Assembly (NCBI RefSeq): GCF_949987535.1
Contig: NC_080080.1
Location: forward strand, 61,767,006 to 61,831,005
Reading direction: 5' to 3'
Length of the DNA stretch: 64,000 bases
DNA from: Balaenoptera acutorostrata
Taxonomy: Eukaryota > Chordata > Mammalia > Artiodactyla > Balaenopteridae
Shown: positions 57,807-64,000 of the stretch, piece after piece
Layout: every line of letters starts with the position of its first letter
Numbering within the stretch: the stretch's first letter is position 1
Notes under the pieces: generated by a model
Seen by the model: only the letters and a program-made list of their open reading frames with translations
Database searches by the model: none
What the model was told of the DNA's origin: nothing
Position numbers and translations under genes: made by a program

Positions 57807-57820
57807 AAAAAATAGAATGG
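57807..57820 (+). repeat. Target-site duplication, right (aaaaaatagaatgg)
   Basis: Partner of 50751-50764. Confidence 0.95.
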
Positions 57821-58025
57821 AGGCTGTGTGGTTAGACAGAAGCGGTGGTGTATTCAGCACTGGGGTGCTGAATGCAAAGAGGTGGAAAGGTAGTGCACAA
57901 TAAGGTTTTAACTATGATCAGAAAGGAAAAGTGACTCAAAGAAGACTTGGGAAATTTCTAAATTTTGTAACAAGGGAGTGATATTGCAAAAGCTGCTCTC
58001 TGAGAGAGGAGACTTTGCATAGGTG

Positions 58026-58029
58026 CATC
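58026..58029 (+). repeat. 4-bp duplication, left (catc)
   Basis: Matches 58536-58539; expected length for class I/gamma-type proviral integration. Confidence 0.8.
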
Positions 58030-58535
58030 TGTTACGGAGTCCAAGCTTGTACTGCTTGCCACATGACAGGCCAATAAATTGAGAGACAAGGTGTTGGGGC
58101 AAGGAATAGTGACTTTATTTGGAAAGCCAGCGGACTGAGAAGATGGAGGACTAGTGTCCCAAAGAACCATCTTACCCAAGTTAGAATTCAGGCATCTTTT
58201 ATACTAAAAGGGAGGGGGTATGGCTAGTTGTTGCAAACTTCTTGGTGCTGGGATCCTTTGTTCTTGCAGCTGTCCATGTAGGTCTGGTCACAACGCTCCG
58301 ATAAACTTCCAACAAGACAAATGCTATTTTCTTTTCTGCAACTTTTTAATGGACAAGTGTTACACCTTTAAAGGTCAGAGCCTTGAGAAATGTGCTATCC
58401 TGTATATTTCAGCCTATAGGCAACATTCTTTTAGAAAAGGTGCAGAGCCTGCATGACTAAGCACAGGCAACAGAGCACAAAGGTTAGAACTAAAGGAACA
58501 GATCCAATATGGAGTCAAATTTGTTCTCTGTTACA
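58030..58535 (-). mobile_element. Solo ERV LTR (class I-like)
   Basis: 506 bp. Read on the minus strand it begins 'tgtaacagagaacaaatttg' and ends 'ttggactccgtaaca', giving TG...CA ends with a short inverted repeat (tgt.aac/gtaaca). The poly(A) signal lies in 'ccaaataaagtcactattccttgcccc'. It is flanked by a perfect 4-bp CATC duplication with no internal sequence, so it is a solo LTR left by recombination between the two LTRs of a provirus. It is a different family from 12730/39406. The 78-codon plus frame 58220-58456 is antisense noise. Confidence 0.88.
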
Positions 58536-58539
58536 CATC
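58536..58539 (+). repeat. 4-bp duplication, right (catc)
   Basis: Partner of 58026-58029. Confidence 0.8.
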
Positions 58540-59909
58540 CACCCTACAATATAATAAATATCTGTATTCTGCTCAGAATAGGAGAGTTCTCACAACTGAT
58601 TTCATGTTAACAAGCCATAATGCCACATAGTACTGGAATTATTGGCAACTAAGTCACCAGGAGTTTCTCCTGGTAACTGTCACAAGGTCTAGATTTTTAT
58701 CAAGTACTGGTTTCTAGGAAAAATGTTTTATTTGCATAAGGCTTCAAAGGCCTGGAAATTTGCTTGTGTTTCAAATTTTCATGGGTGTAGGACTAGTGCC
58801 AGGGTGATCTTTAGACCCTTAACTTTGGACAATGAGAGGCATTCATGTGAAGTGGAGGACAAACCATTACAGGTGGGGAGGCTCAGGACAACTGTGGTGG
58901 CTTCCCATGGCTTCTGGGGGTTCTTTTGAGAATTACCTACTTGGCTGAGGCTGGAATTAATTTTTGTGACTTCCCTGTGAGTCACACTTTGAGATTTCCT
59001 GAGAGTGGCCTTCTGATCTTAGCTCCTTGGATCCTCTGGTGCAGAGAGTCCATCATGAGGTAGATTTATGGGAGCTTGATCCCAGTGAGGTCTGTAGTTA
59101 TCTAATTCTGCATACAATTGGGTAACATGCAACTCTAACACTTCTGATGTGAAGCATTAGGAAGCCCACTGTGGCCATCCATCTAAGCCAGGTCTTCAGT
59201 AGAGTTTTATCAGTAACATGACTGACGTTTTGTCCTCCATGGTTAGTTTTAAACTTAGCAAAGAAAGTATTACCACAACATAACGTGATTCTCTTCAATG
59301 GGAAAACATGTTGCAAGCATCAAGCTTTTCTATAGTCTTACTAAGAATATCTGTTCAGTTCTCTGGGTGCTGACTAGATGCATTGTCCCTCAAATGCTTT
59401 TTGATTACAAGTCATAGTAAGAAATACATTTTACACTGTGACCCTGTACATGTACAGAAAACAATTTTCATAAACTCATTTTTTTATTAAGTATACAGTC
59501 TATGATATTGTCTATCCCATTTCATGTTTTTAAAATGATGGTCATGGCCCCTAAATAAATTTCCTGACCTAGTAATAAACCATAAGCTACAGTTGAAAAA
59601 TGCTTGTCTAGAGAATAATATGCTCATGTACTAGAAAAGAGCGGACTTTGAGAAGAAGTTCTAGGTAAAGATTATGTATAAAAGAAAATATCATTTTGAT
59701 TTCCTCCAAACATTTATAGTGATTTGCTTGGCCCTCCAAAAGAGCAAACATTCTATGAAACTCAGGTGTGAGTCTTCTTAGCAAGCTGACGACGATCCTG
59801 AACGTAGTATTTTAGTCAACAGTTGGGTTCATGGAATAGCCAGAGCACTATAATGTGCATCTAGTTACATGGAAAATATTGTTTAATAGTTGCAAGTCAG
59901 CATCTTTCT
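58540..59909. other. Unrecognised sequence
   Basis: Only chance frames (58723-58929, 59098-59316). No repeat that I can name. Confidence 0.35.
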
Positions 59910-60035
59910 TCAATTGGATATTATGCTCCTTGAGGACAGGGACCATATCTTCTATTTCTCTTGTATCTTTCACCCACATTTAATATGCAGCAGAAATGGT
60001 CCCTGCCTTCAAGGACTATACAGTTTAGTTGAAGA
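59910..60035 (+). mobile_element. L2 LINE 3' end
   Basis: 'ggatattatgctccttgaggacagggaccatatcttctatttctcttgtatctttcacccacatttaatatgcag': L2 terminus. Confidence 0.65.
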
Positions 60036-60744
60036 GACATACTAAACTATCATTATCAAGAACTTTTGTTCTGTAACCAAAAGCCAGTTATATTTATAGA
60101 CTCATAATTGAAATTCTGAGAGTAATGTGGAAGTAGTTGAAATCAAGGGCAATTAGTACCAATTTCTGGCATAGGTAAATTCTGAATTGATTTTTAAAAG
60201 ATTGACAGATGATTGGGGAGGGGGGAAAGCTCTGTAGAGACTTTGCTTTCTGGGTGTCAACACAAGACCTGTTTAAAAAAAGCAATTTCACTGTGAAGGC
60301 CTCAGACAATCTTTCCTCTAAATGTGTGCTTTGAACCACATATATTTCAGTGCGAGAGAGAACCAGAGCTGACACTTATCTGACTGGTACAGCATCACTA
60401 ATCTTTACAGATCAGGGAGAAAATAAAGATTGGTTTGTACTTTGCAGGGCTCATCTAGAGAGAGCAGTGGCATGGGGGTGGCCTTTAACAAATTACCTAA
60501 GTAATTGGTTAGTTTGGAGTATAGAAGAGGAACCAAAAATCCCAAAGCATGATGTCCCCAAATAGCCAGATCCCAAGAATCGTAAGTGACGATGGATGAG
60601 AGTTCATATTCTAAGGTCTCTTCCCAGAAATGGGTGACCTATTGGTCTAGAGTAGGCCCCAAGTTTGGGTATTACTGGTCAAAGAGTAAACAAAACTAAT
60701 AAGCATATTCCAATAATTGTCATTCAAAAAACAGCTACTTTAAA
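60036..60744. other. Unrecognised sequence
   Basis: Short frames 60094-60375 (minus) and 60350-60565 (plus) are not recognisable. Confidence 0.35.
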
Positions 60745-60985
60745 GAATTTTTTTTTCTTTTTAATTTTTACTTTGTATTGAAGTAGAGCTGATTTACAAT
60801 GTTGTGTTAGTTTTAGGTGTACAGCAGAGTGATTCAGTTATACATATACATGTATCTATTCTTTTTCAAATTCTTTTCCCATTTAGGTTATTACAGAATA
60901 TTAAGCAGAATTCCCTGTGCTATATAGTGGGTCCTTGCTGGTTATTTATTTTAAATATAGTAGTGTGTACGTATAAATCCCCTAA
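60745..60985 (-). mobile_element. 5'-truncated L1, 3'UTR only
   Basis: T-rich left end, then 'gtattgaagtagagctgatttacaatgttgtgttagttttaggtgtacagcagagtgattcagttatacatatacatgta', 'gaattccctgtgctatatagtgggtccttgctgg', 'aaatatagtagtgtgtacgtata'. Same 3'UTR type as 4396-4712 and 45048-45745. I could not find a clean flanking duplication. Confidence 0.8.
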
Positions 60986-61014
60986 GCACTTGTGGTGTAT
61001 TGGACATTGCTTCT

Positions 61015-61090
61015 ATGTTATGTAATTTAACCCTGACAAAAACTCTATGAAAGAATGATGACCTCCATTTCATAGATCTTCCAGATCTAC
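61015..61090 (+). mobile_element. MIR-like fragment
   Basis: 'gttatgtaatttaaccctgacaaaaactctatgaaagaatgatgacctccatttcatag': MIR 3' half pattern. Confidence 0.45.
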
Positions 61091-61197
61091 TCAATTCATA
61101 GATCTGGAAGATTCCAGATCTGAGCCACTTCATTTCCTGCGCCCCTGATCACCAAGTCTACTTCCTCCAAAGAGGTGCAATTTTCCATAATTTAGCC

Positions 61198-61405
61198 TCA
61201 CATTTAGGATCTTGGGCTCTGAGTCTAACAGGCCTGATACACAATCCCACTCTGACAATTAACCAGCTATATGGTCTCTGTTGGCCATATTAAGTTGCTG
61301 GATCATAGTAAACAGCCGTTTTCTCATCTGTAAAATAGGGAAATTAGCAGAATGCACCGCTGCTAGAGTTGTGAAGGGCAATTGTTAAATGTATTAGAAA
61401 AGGAA
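61198..61405 (+). mobile_element. MIR SINE
   Basis: 'gatcttgggctctgagtctaacaggcctgatacacaatcccactctgacaattaaccagctatatgg...ttttctcatctgtaaaatagggaaattagcagaatgcaccgctgctagagttgtgaag': MIR with most landmarks. Confidence 0.75.
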
Positions 61406-64000
61406 AGGTGACTCCACAGGGAGTATGATGGTTGGTCTTCAGTAAATGTGAATTCAGTGTATGTGGAAATGATATTATGTGTTGCTGTTGTTTTTTAATC
61501 TTTTCTGAAACAAGAAAGATTTTTTCCAAAGTTTCTCTTCCCTTAGGTGCACTTCCCCCATTTTTCTCTGATGAGAGATTGCCATTTTCTCTTGAGAATA
61601 GAAGATATTCATCCAAGAAAACAAATGTTGCCTCAGTCCTGCTTTTCAAAACATTAAGAAAGCGTACTAAATTACCCCTCCTCTTACCGTATGCCAGAAG
61701 GTTTTTTTCTTACCCTCCCAAATAAAAGTAATGTGTCTTGAGTCCTAACAGATTCACAGGCTTAACTCCTATGACTAATATTAGTCAGGCTCACCCAGGA
61801 TTTATTAGGGATCAATGTGACCAATGAGTTTGGCAGCTGGTACTTGTACTCCTTTCTTCCAATGCTGTAAAAATAACATTGTTGCCATTATTACCTCATT
61901 TCAGTGTCTCCAAATATGTTCATCAGTCTGACCACTGCCGAATGTTTTTGTAAAAAAAAAAAAAAAAAACAAACTTCTTTCTGCTTCTCAGAAGGCTAGC
62001 TGACATCTAAGTGCTGGCAAGCTACCAAAACACAAATCTTTGTCTCCTTGCTCACCTCCCACCACTCAGCTGATTGAACAAGTAATAGTCAAAATATTGG
62101 GGGAGAGCATCAGCTGCCCACTGGAACATTGAGTTTCTCCTACTGATTAATTCTTACTGTTCCAAATGAGCAATGCAATATTGTCCCAAGTGCTAAAACT
62201 GCCAGTAATGGTCTTACTTTTGTCTTAAAGGCACCACGTCTGAAGCTTAATGGCAGGGCTAATCCTGATTTATTCCTCCAAATGCCAAATCTGGAAGGAA
62301 AGGTCAAAATGGTCAGTGGGTTCCCCTTATGGCGAGCTCTTAAAACAAAACAAGAGGTAACACGGCCAGAAGAGGCAAATGCAGAATGGCTTAGTCTTGT
62401 CCTCATTTACTCAGACAGTCCCCTTACAGCTCATCTGTCACCCAGGACCATGGTGAGCCTTCATGGGTGGCTGTTGTCTTAGTCCCTGAAATAGTTGGTT
62501 CATTCCTTCCCACTGGAGCCAAGTGTCTCTTTAAAAAAAAATTGCACTGCTCATGTTCTTAAGACCTCAAGATTACCTCCCCCTTAAAACCATGCCAACC
62601 AGGAGGGGCTTCTCTTGTCTCAATTCCCTCCTTGCAGAAAAGTTTTCTCTCTCATTAATCTTTTACATTCAAAACATTTTTGGCATACTAGACCTGCATT
62701 TAATTAGTACAGACACTTGGAAGACCTAGTGTCCTGGCCTTACAAGGAAAGGAAGGAAGGAAGAAATGTTTCAGGTCCAAAGATCTGGCACTCTGAAACC
62801 TAGCAGCTTATCCCCGTCATCTCTCAGCTATTGAGGTTAGAGGGTTTATAAACTATGTGGAAGCAACCTCTATGAGGATTAGTGCTCTACTTTATGTGAA
62901 CGGGAGAGTTATCAGACTCTGACACCATGAAACAAAGCTGATCCAGCTTTCAGTGTTTGAGCAGTGAAAGAGGACCTTTCCATCCCAGCACTATGCATAA
63001 TCTAGTTTTTACTCTTGCCATTTTGTCTCCATCAGCCTGCTGACCTTGATGCCCACCAGCAGCTTCAGTGCTGGATGTTCTCTTTTGTCATTCCATGCTT
63101 CCCCTACACACCCAATCTGCTCACAACATCACAGACTTCACCAGGGTGAGAAATGGACCCTGTGCCTTCTCCCAGGACAGCAGAGAGCAGTTGATACCAA
63201 TTGTTTCTGTACAACCTCCTTCTTCTCACAGATGCGCAAAGTGGCACCAACATACGCCACAGTTTCCTCTGAAATGAATTGCACCATTGTGATTAACAGT
63301 CACATTTCAAATGTGCAATATTCAAGAATGTCTCAGTGATTCAATAACATATAAAATGACCCTGCCCTCTTTCTACCTCACTGTTTAGATGAGATCATCT
63401 CCATTTCTCTCCTGTACTTTAATGTGAGGAAGACAAAAAACCACAGATACTACTTTGTTCTCCAAGGGATTAAAAAAAGGAATGTTCCAAAGACGGTACT
63501 TCCAACATTAAAGACCACATAGGTATTAGTTAAAGTTTTCTGTAAGTGTAATATCTTTTAGCAATCCACTTAGGCTACATTATTTTCTGCCTCCCAAGAC
63601 TTACAGCTATTAACTGTCTGTAATTTAGTTGTTCTCCTGCTGTTAATAACCTAGAAACACTTACACCATTAGAACCAGATACATAGATAATTTCTGTTAC
63701 TCCTCCCTTTAAACTTGCTTGCATTGAATCATTATTTGCAAATATTTTATTGCATTTAACATGTACTCTTTTCTTTTTCTGGAGGAAGTGATCTTCCATT
63801 TTCCTTAGCCATCTCTTCTATGGCTAACGTGTGGCAATCCGTGTACAAGATTCCGCCCTAGAGACTTCTTGTTCAAGGTCTACTGTGTGGACATACGTTT
63901 TTAATTCCCTCTCTTCTTCAATTTCTTTCTCTTACTGCCTTTTAGAATTCTGCATACCTTTCCAGGTATTCCATGAGAAATGCACTGTAAAGATATAGAA
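61406..64000. other. Unrecognised, repeat-poor sequence
   Basis: No repeat family recognised over 2.6 kb. There is a run of 18 A at 61952-61969. Frames such as 61432-61725 (97 codons, plus) and 63046-63339 (97 codons, plus) have no recognisable domain. 62160-62420 has balanced composition and might be conserved DNA, but this is only a guess. Confidence 0.35.

Overview
This window is eukaryotic nuclear DNA from a mammal, most likely a cetacean (whale or dolphin). The main evidence is two near-identical tRNA-derived SINEs of the cetartiodactyl CHR type at 10661-10993 and 11058-11357. Added to these are several L1 copies with cetartiodactyl-like 3' ends and a background of old mammalian repeats (MIR, L2, MaLR/MLT1/MST LTRs, old L1M). 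I see no ruminant BovB/Bov-tA, primate Alu or rodent B1/B2. The species call is inference; the repeat content is read from the sequence.

I find no convincing host protein-coding gene, rRNA, tRNA gene or CRISPR. Nearly all reading frames above 100 codons lie inside transposable elements. The window therefore looks like a gene desert or a long intron. One short minus-strand segment at 2754-2837 has acceptor-ATG-donor structure and is offered only as a candidate exon.

The centrepiece is a full-length L1 (LINE-1) at 50765-57806, plus strand, flanked by a perfect 14-bp target-site duplication (50751-50764 and 57807-57820). It has a CpG-rich 5'UTR of about 1.9 kb opening with a YY1-like site, an intact ORF1 (297 codons), a 58-bp inter-ORF gap, and an ORF2 of about 1,272 codons. 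ORF2 retains its endonuclease, reverse-transcriptase and cysteine-rich motifs but is broken by one 2-base frameshift at about 55960. It ends in a G-rich 3'UTR, an AATAAA signal and a short poly(A). It landed in the A-rich end of an older L1M fragment (50490-50750).

Layout. 0-10 kb: old L1 relic, LTR-like repeats, an L1 3' end carrying an AT/AC microsatellite, one MLT1 LTR, a MIR. 10.6-11.4 kb: a cluster in which a minimal L1 3' end and two CHR SINEs share one target motif. 12.5-13.8 kb: an MLT1 LTR split by an ERV1-like LTR, itself broken by a poly(A)-rich insert. 14.9-18.8 kb: L2 fragments in both orientations, one interrupted by a truncated L1. 22-31 kb: old L1 relics, an L2 fragment, an MLT1 LTR. 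31-45 kb: L2, a CR1/L3-like relic, truncated L1s, MLT1/MST LTRs, another copy of the ERV1-like LTR. 45-50 kb: a truncated L1 with a perfect 16-bp duplication, then mostly unrecognised sequence. 58 kb: a solo ERV LTR with a 4-bp duplication. 59-64 kb: scattered L2, MIR and one L1 3' end.

The younger elements depend on one L1 machinery: the truncated L1s and the SINEs show A-rich tails and variable-length duplications at T/A-rich target sites, as expected for target-primed reverse transcription. The ERV LTRs instead show TG...CA ends. Family names are recalled from consensus sequences and were not checked by a database search, so boundaries of old repeats are approximate, usually within 20-50 bp.
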